Shown: piece by piece, positions 1-9,390 of the stretch
How positions within the stretch are numbered: the first letter of the stretch is position 1
How the letters are laid out: every line of letters begins with the position of its first letter
Source: Prevotella sp. UBA2456
GTDB lineage: Bacteria; Bacteroidota; Bacteroidia; Bacteroidales; Bacteroidaceae
Reading direction: 5' to 3'
Assembly (NCBI GenBank): GCA_002342415.1
Contig: DDPY01000053.1
Coordinates: 106,003-170,002 of the forward strand
DNA length: 64,000 nt
The notes under the pieces: model-generated
What the model was told of the DNA's origin: nothing
Database searches by the model: none
Seen by the model: only the letters and a program-made list of their open reading frames with translations
Translations under genes and position numbers: made by a program

Positions 1-1380
1 GACGGTTTATATGGGCCGCGTGTGGAATGCTGGCGGCTCATCAACAACGAGGAATATGAAAAAGCGCTGGAACAAGCCAACAAAATAAATTCCAAGCTGG
101 CACAGCTGGAGATGAAGCAGATGATTTACAAGCGTATGGGCGACTACAAGAACGCCTATAACGTGACCAGATGGCACAGCAAGATTCGCGACTCGGTGAA
201 CTCGGCACGCAATGGGCATCTGCTGATGGAGATGACCTCGGCACTGGACATGGGACGCGTGGAACTGGAAGCCAAGGAGCTCAGACTGAGGAACCAGCAG
301 ATGCAGCTGGACCATATAGCAGACGAGCTGAAACAGAAACAATTGACAGAGGAAGCGCTGAACCTGACGCTCAAGAACCAGAAGATAGAATTGGAGAATG
401 CCGCCACGCAACTGAAGAACGACAGTCTGGAGGTGCGCAACAAAAACCTGAAGCTGAGTGAGTATATGTCGAAGATGGAAGCCCAGCAACATGCTGAACG
501 CACGCATCACATGATGATGCTGGCAGGAGCCTTCATCGCTGTGCTCACCATTGGATACATGGCTTTCTATCTGTATCGCAGACAGCGGGCAGCCAAGCGT
601 CTGCAAGAAGCCCACCGACAACTGCAAGTAGCATACGACCAGCTGGAGGAACACACGATAGCCCGTGAGCGCATGGCAAGCGAGCTGCGAATAGCGCGCG
701 ACATCCAGATGGGTATGGTGCCGAGAGTATTTCCGCAGCATCCCCACTTCGACCTGTATGCCATGATGGAACCTGCCAAAGCGGTAGGCGGCGACCTGTA
801 CGACTTCTTCCTGCAAGACAATAAACTTTACTTCTGCATTGGCGACGTGAGCGGAAAAGGTGTTCCCGCCTCAATGCTGATGTCGGTGGCAGTAAACCTG
901 TTCCGCACCTTTGCAAAGGACGGATTACAGCCTGAGCATATCGCCACCAAGTTAAACGATGCACTGTCGGCAGACAACGAGAGCGGAATGTTTGTGACGA
1001 TGTTTATCGGTATTGCCCATCTGGAAACAGGCAGGATGGACATCTGTAATGCAGGCCACAACCCACCACTCATCGACGGTGAGTATATAGAAGTAGAACC
1101 GAATGCCCCCATTGGCTTATGGCCAGAACTGGAGTACGCAGGAGAGCACTGGAACGAGATGAAGGGAAAGACGCTCCTGCTATATACCGACGGACTGAAC
1201 GAGGCCGAGAACAAACGGCAGGAACAGTATGGAGACGACAGATTACAGATGCAGGCCAAACACCTAACCCACGAGTCTGCCCAACAGACGATTGAATCGC
1301 TCAAGAAGAATGTGACCCATTTCGTCGATGGAGCAGAACCCAGCGACGATATGACCATGCTCTGTCTGAAACTGCTATAA
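1..1380 (+). CDS. Membrane-anchored SpoIIE/PP2C-type serine phosphatase, 5' truncated
   Basis: The reading frame is open from base 1, so the true start lies upstream; a GTG at 22 is only the first in-window start-like codon. Counting from that GTG, residues 1-155 are helical and charged, probably the end of a TPR or coiled-coil sensor region. A membrane segment follows at about 163-186, then a short coiled coil, then a SpoIIE domain to the C-terminus. Metal-binding motifs are visible: GGDLYD, GDVSGKGVPA, NAGHNPP and the terminal SDDMTML. Proteins of this architecture (RsbU-like) dephosphorylate anti-sigma-factor antagonists or similar regulators at the inner membrane; the substrate here is unknown. 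Its stop codon directly abuts the stop codon of the convergent histidine kinase gene. The family call is firm; the partner is not known. Confidence 0.85.
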   Translation, partial: DGLYGPRVECWRLINNEEYEKALEQANKINSKLAQLEMKQMIYKRMGDYKNAYNVTRWHSKIRDSVNSARNGHLLMEMTSALDMGRVELEAKELRLRNQQMQLDHIADELKQKQLTEEALNLTLKNQKIELENAATQLKNDSLEVRNKNLKLSEYMSKMEAQQHAERTHHMMMLAGAFIAVLTIGYMAFYLYRRQRAAKRLQEAHRQLQVAYDQLEEHTIARERMASELRIARDIQMGMVPRVFPQHPHFDLYAMMEPAKAVGGDLYDFFLQDNKLYFCIGDVSGKGVPASMLMSVAVNLFRTFAKDGLQPEHIATKLNDALSADNESGMFVTMFIGIAHLETGRMDICNAGHNPPLIDGEYIEVEPNAPIGLWPELEYAGEHWNEMKGKTLLLYTDGLNEAENKRQEQYGDDRLQMQAKHLTHESAQQTIESLKKNVTHFVDGAEPSDDMTMLCLKLL

Positions 1381-3135
1381 TCAAAGCATCAGCTTAAAGC
1401 AAGCACCCGGACCGGCATAGGTGGTGTCGAGCCAAACCTCGCCACCTAAGCGACGAACCATCGTGCGGCTGAACGTCAGCCCCAGGCCCAAACCTTCTTT
1501 GAAAGAATCGAGCTTGACAAAACGCTCGAAAATATGCTCCGCCTCAGACTCTGGTACACCCGGTCCGTTGTCGATGACAGAAATGACCAGGCGACCTTTC
1601 TCTTCATTAGCGCAGACCCGTACCACACCTTCCTTGGTATTCTTGACGGCATTGTCGAGCAACGGATGAAGGATACGGTTCAGTACATGATCGCGTATAC
1701 TGACGGTAAAGCTATCATCGAGGGTGGACTCGAAGCGGAGGGAGTCCTCGTTCAGCGACAGTTCATGACGGAAGTCACGGACAATCTTGTTCAACGCATC
1801 ATTAGCGGGCAGGGGCGTAGAAGGTGTCGTGTCCACATGGTCGACATTCGACATCTCCAGCACTTCGTTGATCATCATCGTCACGAGACGCGTGTTGCGC
1901 ATCATCGTTTCGGCTATATGATGACGCTCCTCCGATGACAACTCGAACTCGGAGGCAGAGATTACCTGTGCAAAACCACTGATAATGTTCAAAGGCGTGC
2001 GGACCTCATGGCTCACATTCTGGATGAAGGCAGTTTTCATCTGGTCGGACTCCAGAATCTTGTCGTAGGCTTTCTTCATCTCACGAAGATGACGGCGACG
2101 AGACTGTACGATATATATCAGGGCACACACCAGCAACAGCAACAGGCAGACGATGGCTGCCAAAGCATAGAACCAGCGGTGACTGGCCTGACGCTTCAAC
2201 TCGTACAACTGCAACTCGCGCTGAATGTCCTGCATAGAGCTGGACAGAATCACACTATTGATGGAATCGCTCTCGGCAGCCCCTAACTGAAGGGACTTAT
2301 AAGCCTCCTCCCAACGGCCTGCCCGCGCATAGATATCAGCCTTAGTCTCGTAAGGGTCGTCACCTTTTTCATCTGCCAGCTTGGCTGCCTCATCGGTATA
2401 GCCCTGACTGGCGAGATAATAGATTTCCATCGTACGACCATGAACCGACGACATTCCCTTGGACTCGCCTTCTTTATAGGCTTTGTATCCCTGAAGAAAG
2501 CGTTCCTTGTCACCCATCAGATAATAAGCCAGCGAACGGCGCGTCTCAATGTCGAACACACGCTCTGGGCTAGTCTTGCTGGCAATAGACGCAGCCTTGT
2601 CGATAAGGCGCAGTGCCTCCTGAGGGTTCTCGTCCATATAGATATTCACCAGATTCATATAGATAGGAGGCAGACTCTCCGTATAGCCCTCTTGCTCCAT
2701 GCGGTGGATTACCTCCCAAAAACAACGCTTGGCACTCTCCTTATTACCACTGTACCGATAGATATGTCCCATCATATTGATAGCCATATACATCTCCTTG
2801 TCAAGCTTGCGCTCGGTGAGTTCCTTAGACAATTGGGTAGCAAGCTTATAGGCCTCGAAGATTCGCTGACGGTTGAGTTGGAATACAATCTCATTACAGC
2901 GCTGGGTATAATAGGCATGAAGGTCGTCTTGCTGAAGCAAATAGTCTTCCAGATTCTTTACAGCGACAAAGAAACGGGCACTGTCGCCATCGTTGAAAGC
3001 ATGGTTCAGCGAATCGCGCAGTGTATTATACTCTGCCGACTCATTATAGTCTGGAGTATCTGCAGCCTCTGCCAGAGTGCCCAGCAGGAGAAAGCCGAAA
3101 AGACTTCCAAGAATGCGTTTATATATTCTTTTCAT
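1381..3135 (-). CDS. Periplasmic-TPR sensor histidine kinase
   Basis: 584 residues. An N-terminal signal sequence (to about residue 24, ending LAEA) is followed by helical TPR-like repeats to about residue 300, a membrane segment (about 312-335), a HisKA domain with the phospho-acceptor in NVSHEVRTPL (about residue 375), and a HATPase domain with an N box (LLDNAVKNT), a G1 box (DNGPGVP) and a G2 box (GLGLGLTFS). It should autophosphorylate in response to a periplasmic signal read by the TPRs. No response regulator is adjacent, so it is an orphan kinase within this window. The convergent phosphatase gene ends at the preceding base, and the two proteins share the plan of helical repeats, one membrane segment and a cytoplasmic enzyme. 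A consensus promoter lies directly upstream. Confidence 0.9.
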   Translation of the reverse strand: MKRIYKRILGSLFGFLLLGTLAEAADTPDYNESAEYNTLRDSLNHAFNDGDSARFFVAVKNLEDYLLQQDDLHAYYTQRCNEIVFQLNRQRIFEAYKLATQLSKELTERKLDKEMYMAINMMGHIYRYSGNKESAKRCFWEVIHRMEQEGYTESLPPIYMNLVNIYMDENPQEALRLIDKAASIASKTSPERVFDIETRRSLAYYLMGDKERFLQGYKAYKEGESKGMSSVHGRTMEIYYLASQGYTDEAAKLADEKGDDPYETKADIYARAGRWEEAYKSLQLGAAESDSINSVILSSSMQDIQRELQLYELKRQASHRWFYALAAIVCLLLLLVCALIYIVQSRRRHLREMKKAYDKILESDQMKTAFIQNVSHEVRTPLNIISGFAQVISASEFELSSEERHHIAETMMRNTRLVTMMINEVLEMSNVDHVDTTPSTPLPANDALNKIVRDFRHELSLNEDSLRFESTLDDSFTVSIRDHVLNRILHPLLDNAVKNTKEGVVRVCANEEKGRLVISVIDNGPGVPESEAEHIFERFVKLDSFKEGLGLGLTFSRTMVRRLGGEVWLDTTYAGPGACFKLML

Positions 3136-3157
3136 CTGGTTAGCAATAATTAGTTTG

Positions 3158-3188
3158 CAAAGATAACACTATTTACGGAAAGCACAAA
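3158..3188 (-). promoter_or_regulatory. Bacteroidetes promoter for the TPR histidine kinase
   Basis: On the minus strand, TTTG (3188-3185) is separated by 19 nt from TATCTTTG (3165-3158), an exact match to the Bacteroidetes -33/-7 consensus. The -33 element sits inside the T-run of the GH31 terminator. Confidence 0.75.
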
Positions 3189-3215
3189 AAAAAGTGGCGA
3201 TTTAATAACCGCCAC
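3186..3215 (-). terminator. Intrinsic terminator of the GH31 gene
   Basis: On the minus strand a GTGGCG/CGCCAC stem (3194-3215) with a 10-nt loop is followed by eight T residues, 23 nt after the GH31 stop codon. Confidence 0.8.
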
Positions 3216-3237
3216 CTTAATAGATTATAAAAGGTTT

Positions 3238-6200
3238 CTACAGATTAACCTTCATTTCCTTTCCGCTATAGGTCACAGAGACGGCAGATTTCGGTGTGAA
3301 GGTGAGTTCCTGAGCCTTGTCTTTGGTGACATAGACAATATGGAACTGACGATTCTTCAACATACCATTGAACGAACCGTTACACTTACCCAAGGTAAGG
3401 GTCTTGGCGGCATCGTTATAGGTGATGTCGATAGTGGCATACTTTCCCTTCTCGTAGTTGTAGTTGGTGCCCTCGTCCTCATAGAGCTGGAACTGACCAT
3501 CGCGGCCGGCATAGACATAAAGAGTGATGACATCGGCAGGACGCTCGTCGCTGTACTGCATCTCCGGGCCAAAGGGAATGATGCTACCCTCGCGGACAAA
3601 GACGGGGATACGCTCGTAAGGAGCATCAACGACAAGGCGCTGTCCTCCCTGAATGTATTCGCCAGTATAGAGATCGTACCACCCAGAAGCCTTGGGGAAG
3701 TAGACGGAACGGTTGCGCGCCTTGTAGTAGCCTACGGGACAAGCCATCAGGGCAGGACCAAACATCCACTGGTCCTTGATATTCTCAACTTCGCGGTCGC
3801 CATTAAAGTCCATAATGAGTCCGCGCATCATGGTGTAGTCCTTCAGATGTACCCAACCTGCCATCGAGTAGAGGTAGGGCATCAGACGATAGCGCAACTT
3901 GTCGTAATAGACAAACGACTGATAGCAGGGATGATTGTCTGGTGCAAGGTTCCAAATCTCACGCGTGGGCCACTGACCGTGTACGCGGAACAGGGGGATG
4001 AAGGCACCAAACTGGCTCCAGCGAGCCTGCAACTCACGCCACTCTTTCAGGTCCTCGCTCTCCACGCCTGTCTTCTCGTAATCCTGCTGTGCCTTCACAT
4101 AACGGTTCTCCACACAGAATCCGCCCTGATCCATTCCCCAGAAGGGCAGACCAGACATCGAGTAGTTGAGACCTGCCGTCATCTGGGCACGCATATCCTC
4201 CCAACGAGTACCAATATCACCCGACCAGGTAGCGGTTGAGTAGCGCTGTTCGCCAGCAAAGCCACTACGGGTTAGCAGGAAGACACGCTGATTGGGAGCC
4301 ACACTGCGCTGACCGTTATAGATGGCATCTGCATTGACGATGCTATAGGCGTTGAAATACTCTGTGGTAGTACCCAAGGCGGTAGGACCACTAAGGGCTT
4401 TGCGATACCACATGGGGGTACAGTCGCGGACATTGGGCTCTGAGGCATCCATCCACCAGGCATCAATACCATGCTTATACTTAGTAAAGAGGTTCTCGTC
4501 CATCTGGCGCCAGAACATCTTACGGGCTCCGGCATCATAGGCATCGTAGAACGAACCCACATAGCCGGGACCTACCCAGTCGTGAATATCGTCAACCACA
4601 GCCTGATGGTACATCCAGCCCTTTTTGTCTATCTCCTTGTAGTTGGCTGTATTGCAATAGAACTTAGGCCATACCGAAATCATGAAGCGGCCACCCATTG
4701 CATGAACCGAGTCGAGCATAGCCTGAGGATTGGGATAGCGCGAGGCCTCAAACTGGTGGGAACCCCACTGATCCTCTTTCCAGTAGTTCCAGTCCTGTAC
4801 GATATTGTCAATAGGTATCTGGCGCTTGCGGAACTCAGAGAGCGTCTCCTCAATCTCACCAGAGGTCTTATAGCGCTCGCGACTCTGCCAGAATCCCAGC
4901 ACCCACTTGGGGTAGACAGGAGCCTTACCCGTCAGTGTGCGATAGCCTGAGATAATCTCGTCAGCATTCTTGCCGGCAATGAAGTAATAATCCATATCCT
5001 TGGCCATCTCGCTCCATACACTGAGCAGACCACGCTCCTCTGCACTACGCGGAGCAGATACGCGCAGGCCACAATAGGCCTCACCGCCATCAGGCTGCCA
5101 CTCGATGCGAAGCTGGACTTTCTTGCCCATCGCCAACTCGGTGGAGAACTTATAGGTATTGGGGTTCCACGCTGTACGCCAACGCTCGGGAACTACCTCT
5201 TTACCATCTATATAGACCTTTACATAACCTGAATAGTAGAGGATAAACTGATAAAGGTCCTTTCTTCCTTTATGCTTGCACTCGCACTTGCCACCATTCT
5301 TCTTGCACTTGCAGAGGCCACTGGCACAGCACTTGGCTTCGATAAAGCCTTCATACGTCACATTGGCTCCCTGCAGATTGAAGCCCTTGGGCAGATTCTT
5401 GATACCTCCGTTATCGGTAGCTACAGCAAGCTTGGAAGTCATGGGGAAACCATACTCATAGTAGATAGAATCCTCGTCACGGACAATACGCTTGCCCTGC
5501 TTGTCGGTATAAATACCTGTAAGATGGCCTGCCCTACCCTGCTTGTCGTACAACTTGAAGGCACGATTCAGCTGTAGATAGTCATCGGGATTACCCCAAC
5601 GGCAATAGCTATACGAATCCCACAACAGGCCATAATTCTTGTTGGAAAGCACAAAAGGCACGCTGACCTTAGTATTATACTGGAACAGGTCTTCATTCTT
5701 TCCCTTCATATTCAGCTCCTCAGACTGGTGCTGCCCCAAGCCATAGAAAGCCTCATCGTCGGGGCTGTCAAATAGCATACGCCACGTGAGTCCATTGCGA
5801 TGGGACTCAGGAACCTTGGCCACATCGACACCAATCTCCCTATCGGGAACACGGAAGGGCTTGAAGGTCTTTCCGTCCTCGGCTTCCTGCAACATTTTCT
5901 TACCATTGGCATCGAAGAAGGTAATAGCACCCGTCTCCTTATCTACACGGGCTTCGACATGGGCAGCCTTGACGGATACTTTGTCGCCGTCCGTCACCGT
6001 AAACTTGGGCTTAGCTGTCTGTGGGACGATGATAAGACTTTGCTTCTCAGGTAACTTTGTCTCCGACGTTGCCTGCACACGGATGATGTTGTCGTTCACC
6101 ACCTGTAAGCGCACCAACTGGGCACCTCCGGTCTTTACTTTCTTTACAGGAATAGTTACATACTGGCCTTCCACCGTATAGTCTGCAGCCATCAGCGTCA

Positions 6201-6249
6201 GAGCTACCAAGGAAAGTATTCCTGCCATGATTGTCTTCATAATCTTCAT
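3238..6249 (-). CDS. Glycoside hydrolase family 31 (alpha-xylosidase/alpha-glucosidase) with PA14 insert
   Basis: 1003 residues with a signal peptide (to about residue 21, LMAA), so periplasmic or beyond. The N-terminal GH31 beta-sandwich (to about 270) is interrupted by a PA14-like segment (about 285-400, ending VYIDGKEVVP), after which the TIM barrel begins near 445 (PKWVLGFWQSRERY). The catalytic nucleophile is the Asp of WWMDASEP (about 598) and the acid/base Asp lies in WSGDIGTRW (about 676). GH31 enzymes with a PA14 insert include xyloglucan alpha-xylosidases, so alpha-xylosidase is the best guess, with alpha-glucosidase as the alternative. Within the PA14 segment, residues 305-323 hold six cysteines among lysines and glycines, which is not typical. 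It has its own -7 element and terminator, and lies downstream of the split HTCS pair that may control it. Confidence 0.88.
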   Translation of the reverse strand: MKIMKTIMAGILSLVALTLMAADYTVEGQYVTIPVKKVKTGGAQLVRLQVVNDNIIRVQATSETKLPEKQSLIIVPQTAKPKFTVTDGDKVSVKAAHVEARVDKETGAITFFDANGKKMLQEAEDGKTFKPFRVPDREIGVDVAKVPESHRNGLTWRMLFDSPDDEAFYGLGQHQSEELNMKGKNEDLFQYNTKVSVPFVLSNKNYGLLWDSYSYCRWGNPDDYLQLNRAFKLYDKQGRAGHLTGIYTDKQGKRIVRDEDSIYYEYGFPMTSKLAVATDNGGIKNLPKGFNLQGANVTYEGFIEAKCCASGLCKCKKNGGKCECKHKGRKDLYQFILYYSGYVKVYIDGKEVVPERWRTAWNPNTYKFSTELAMGKKVQLRIEWQPDGGEAYCGLRVSAPRSAEERGLLSVWSEMAKDMDYYFIAGKNADEIISGYRTLTGKAPVYPKWVLGFWQSRERYKTSGEIEETLSEFRKRQIPIDNIVQDWNYWKEDQWGSHQFEASRYPNPQAMLDSVHAMGGRFMISVWPKFYCNTANYKEIDKKGWMYHQAVVDDIHDWVGPGYVGSFYDAYDAGARKMFWRQMDENLFTKYKHGIDAWWMDASEPNVRDCTPMWYRKALSGPTALGTTTEYFNAYSIVNADAIYNGQRSVAPNQRVFLLTRSGFAGEQRYSTATWSGDIGTRWEDMRAQMTAGLNYSMSGLPFWGMDQGGFCVENRYVKAQQDYEKTGVESEDLKEWRELQARWSQFGAFIPLFRVHGQWPTREIWNLAPDNHPCYQSFVYYDKLRYRLMPYLYSMAGWVHLKDYTMMRGLIMDFNGDREVENIKDQWMFGPALMACPVGYYKARNRSVYFPKASGWYDLYTGEYIQGGQRLVVDAPYERIPVFVREGSIIPFGPEMQYSDERPADVITLYVYAGRDGQFQLYEDEGTNYNYEKGKYATIDITYNDAAKTLTLGKCNGSFNGMLKNRQFHIVYVTKDKAQELTFTPKSAVSVTYSGKEMKVNL

Positions 6250-6286
6250 TGTGTACTTTATTTATTGTTTAAGTTTTCAGCGTTTG

Positions 6287-6294
6287 CAAAGGTA
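6287..6294 (-). promoter_or_regulatory. Promoter -7 element for GH31
   Basis: TACCTTTG on the minus strand, 38 nt before the GH31 start codon. I see no TTTG at the preferred upstream distance. Confidence 0.55.
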
Positions 6295-6330
6295 CGAATA
6301 ATCTGCCAAATGGAGCGTCACAAAATGTTA

Positions 6331-9300
6331 TCAATCACGATTTGTTTCGTTTTTATTTTTGTTTTTATACTCAGAAGGCATCACTCCATACATCTCCTTG
6401 AAATATTTGGAGAGGTAGCGGGGATTGTTAAATCCTACCTTATAGGCTACCTCAGCCACCGTCAACTGGCTCTTGCTCAACAGCTGCTCTGCATGGCGCA
6501 AGCGGATTTGGCGGATAAACTCAGACGGTGTCATATCCGTAATGGCTGTCAACTTTTTATAAAGGTGTACACGCGACATGCCCAACTGCTCTGCCATCGT
6601 TTCAACACTGATATCTGCATTGTCGAGATTGTTCTCAACATAGTCGGTAGCTGCCTTGACCAGCTTCTCGTCCAGACTGACAATCTCCAACTCGCGAATC
6701 TGGGGTTTCAGTTTAGTCTTTATCTGGTTGTTCTCTGCCAACTTGGATACTTCTTCCAACAGGGATTCCACCTGATTGAACACCTGTTGCTGTTGCTCAT
6801 AGCGCTGCTCGTCGGTCTCGCGCTGCATCATCGCATTAAGACTGTCAAAGGCCTGGCGGAAAGGAATGCGCAGTTCCTCATTGAACGTATCGGCAAACTT
6901 CTGCTTAACCTCGTCAATACGGTGAGTGTTTTCCTGTTCCATCTTCAACTTCTCAAGACGCAACTTCTCCTGACTACGGCGATATAGCCAATAGACCACA
7001 GAGGCTGCTACCATCATATACAGGAGCCACATCCACCACGACCGATACCAAGGATACGCAATGGTGATAGGCAACTGTATTTCCGTCTGGCCCATGATGC
7101 CGTCGTTCTCCAACATCCTGACACACAAGGTATAGCTGCCAGAAGGCAGTCCCATATAGGTAATGTCAGAATTTGCATCCTCCGTATAGTGCCAATGATT
7201 GTTGGCCCCATGCAGTCGATAAGCAAACCGGGCGCGATTGTGCACCTCACCGCTATTGGAGCAGAGTTGAATCGTGAACATATTCTCGGAATAGTCCAAT
7301 TGAAGTTTGTCGCCAACATTCCGGTAAGTGCCATCCGACATACGGACTCCGCTGAACACAGGAATCTCCTTGAGCGACCTTTCAGTGGTCAACGACTGCG
7401 GATTGATGATGTCAATCCCCTCGTGTCCCCCTACAACAATACGTCCATCAGGGGCAATCACCACAGAACGCTGATTAAACGGGCCGTCCTGTAAGCCGTC
7501 GCGATTATTATAACTACGCACCATGAAAGTCCAGCGGTTGCTTTCTCCGCGCTGCGGGATGACATTGGAAATACCATGCTCTGTTACAATCCACATACCA
7601 TGATAGCGGTCTTCGACAATACCGTTCACCGTCGAACCCACCAAACCTGACTTCATATCCAATAGATAAGTAGTCTTTGTAGACGGATCGCAGACGGTGG
7701 CTCCCGACGCAGCTCCCTGCCAGATCAGTCCGCGACTGTCCTGCACAACACAGATGGAAGAGGAAGTGACGGGGACATCATTGGATTGTTCCTCTATCCG
7801 TAAGTTCTCTATCGCCAGCGAATGTGTATTCACCAAGGAGTAGAACTCGCTGTGCGCCACCAGCAGCATACTGTCCTTGGCCTGCTGGATAGAGGATATG
7901 TAGTTGCTGGGGAGTTTCGAGTTGTCCGTATTCAGGGTGGCAAACTTTCCCGTTTCACGATTTAAACGCTGCAAGCCACCTCCTAACGTTCCTATCCAGA
8001 CATTGCCGCCAGCATCCTCGCTGATGGCCCACACACTGTTATTTGCCAAACCATCGGGTTTACCATCGGCCTTAAACGTGACAAATTTTCCGTCTCTATA
8101 GCGAATGAGTCCCCCTTCGTAGGTTCCAAACCACAGCGTTCCGTCACTGGCTTTCAGGCTGCTCACTATAATGTTGGAACCCAAGCCGCTGTTCTCCTTA
8201 TTATATATAGTACGCGTGCCGGTCTGACTATTATAGTACACGATACCGTCGTCATTGGTACCTGCCCATAAGGCACCGTTCTGGTCCACGCAGACAGTGT
8301 TGACATTACCTAAGTCCACGTGTTTAAAGTTAAACAAATTGTCCGTATAATAGTTGACACCATTCATATAGGTGGCAATCCACATCCGGCCCAACTGGTC
8401 ACGATAAATCTTGCGCAAGGTATTATCACTAATTGTCGTCTCATCGTTCTTTACCGGCAAATACTGGAACATCTGACGCTCCTTCGTGTCTACGACACAA
8501 AGTCCCTCATGGTCGGTGGCAAACCAAAGTCTCCCATGACAGTCGGTCACCACATCCCATATTATCAGATCACGTGGTATCTGGGAGATACCCATCAGTT
8601 GAAGTGCTTCATTTGCTGAAGTGTGCCAACGCCCCGTTCTACGGAGGTAGACATAGGCATCTCCATCGGTTAGCACCCATATATTCTTACTGTCATCGAC
8701 ATGCAGAGTGTAACCGGCATTCTTAGGAGCCGACAGTTGGCGCAGCCTGCTGCTCTTCCACGAAATACGAACATCGCCCGTATGGAAACAGATAAGGTCG
8801 CCGTTATTTGACACCATCAACAAGCTATTCCCGGATTCCTCAAAATCACTCACTCCAAAATCGTTGCCTACCTCCTGCGGCCCTGCTCCAAAGTCGAAAC
8901 GATGCGTCTTCCTTGTTAGCGAATTCAAGAACCACATTCCCTGGTCGTAGGTCTTGATCCAGAAATTCTTTTTCCTGTCTATATACAACCGTTCTATCAC
9001 ACCCTGCACGCCATATTTGCGCAACCATTGCTCAGGGTGACGGTCGCAGCTCTCATCCAAAGGATTGAATATAGAATACTGGGTACCATGCCGCAACCAG
9101 AGATTTTTATCAGGTCCCTCCTGGACATCGTCGACAAAACTTTTCAGCAGTGTTGTCGTATCCCTGTTCTGCGAATAATAAGTGCGAATACGGTAGCCGT
9201 CATAGCGGTTCAGTCCATAGGGAGTACCTATCCAAACAAATCCTCTTGAATCGCGGAATATGCAATTGGTCTGGGTATTCGACAGCCCGTCACGAGTGTC

Positions 9301-9384
9301 CAGCCTGCGGAACTTCATGTCAGAATCCATTGCCTGAATGGATGCAACAGCAAATAGAAGCCAAAGAATGAGTACTCTTCTCAT
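6331..9384 (-). CDS. HTCS-like regulator half: periplasmic beta-propellers, Y_Y_Y, pseudo-DHp, AraC DNA-binding domain
   Basis: 1017 residues from ATG at 9384, preferred over the GTG at 9390. A signal sequence or membrane anchor is followed by two-component-regulator propeller repeats (from FRRLDTRDGLSN; repeated GLVWIGT-type blades), a Y_Y_Y domain (about 690-765), a membrane segment (about 780-802) and cytoplasmic helices. The segment FNEELRIPF (about 834-842) aligns with the H box FSHELRTPL of hybrid sensors, but Glu836 stands where the phosphorylated His should be. No HATPase or receiver domain follows; the protein goes straight to an AraC-type helix-turn-helix (about 915-1010, SRVHLYKKLTAITDMTPSEF). 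It should bind DNA from the membrane in answer to a periplasmic ligand, without phosphorelay of its own. The upstream gene carries the missing ATPase domain. Confidence 0.88.
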   Translation of the reverse strand: MRRVLILWLLFAVASIQAMDSDMKFRRLDTRDGLSNTQTNCIFRDSRGFVWIGTPYGLNRYDGYRIRTYYSQNRDTTTLLKSFVDDVQEGPDKNLWLRHGTQYSIFNPLDESCDRHPEQWLRKYGVQGVIERLYIDRKKNFWIKTYDQGMWFLNSLTRKTHRFDFGAGPQEVGNDFGVSDFEESGNSLLMVSNNGDLICFHTGDVRISWKSSRLRQLSAPKNAGYTLHVDDSKNIWVLTDGDAYVYLRRTGRWHTSANEALQLMGISQIPRDLIIWDVVTDCHGRLWFATDHEGLCVVDTKERQMFQYLPVKNDETTISDNTLRKIYRDQLGRMWIATYMNGVNYYTDNLFNFKHVDLGNVNTVCVDQNGALWAGTNDDGIVYYNSQTGTRTIYNKENSGLGSNIIVSSLKASDGTLWFGTYEGGLIRYRDGKFVTFKADGKPDGLANNSVWAISEDAGGNVWIGTLGGGLQRLNRETGKFATLNTDNSKLPSNYISSIQQAKDSMLLVAHSEFYSLVNTHSLAIENLRIEEQSNDVPVTSSSICVVQDSRGLIWQGAASGATVCDPSTKTTYLLDMKSGLVGSTVNGIVEDRYHGMWIVTEHGISNVIPQRGESNRWTFMVRSYNNRDGLQDGPFNQRSVVIAPDGRIVVGGHEGIDIINPQSLTTERSLKEIPVFSGVRMSDGTYRNVGDKLQLDYSENMFTIQLCSNSGEVHNRARFAYRLHGANNHWHYTEDANSDITYMGLPSGSYTLCVRMLENDGIMGQTEIQLPITIAYPWYRSWWMWLLYMMVAASVVYWLYRRSQEKLRLEKLKMEQENTHRIDEVKQKFADTFNEELRIPFRQAFDSLNAMMQRETDEQRYEQQQQVFNQVESLLEEVSKLAENNQIKTKLKPQIRELEIVSLDEKLVKAATDYVENNLDNADISVETMAEQLGMSRVHLYKKLTAITDMTPSEFIRQIRLRHAEQLLSKSQLTVAEVAYKVGFNNPRYLSKYFKEMYGVMPSEYKNKNKNETNRD

Positions 9385-9390
9385 GGGCAC

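Noticed and set aside
2440..3153. Plus-strand open frame opposite the TPR histidine kinase
   Set aside because: Antisense shadow without domain or promoter; the minus-strand kinase accounts for the region.
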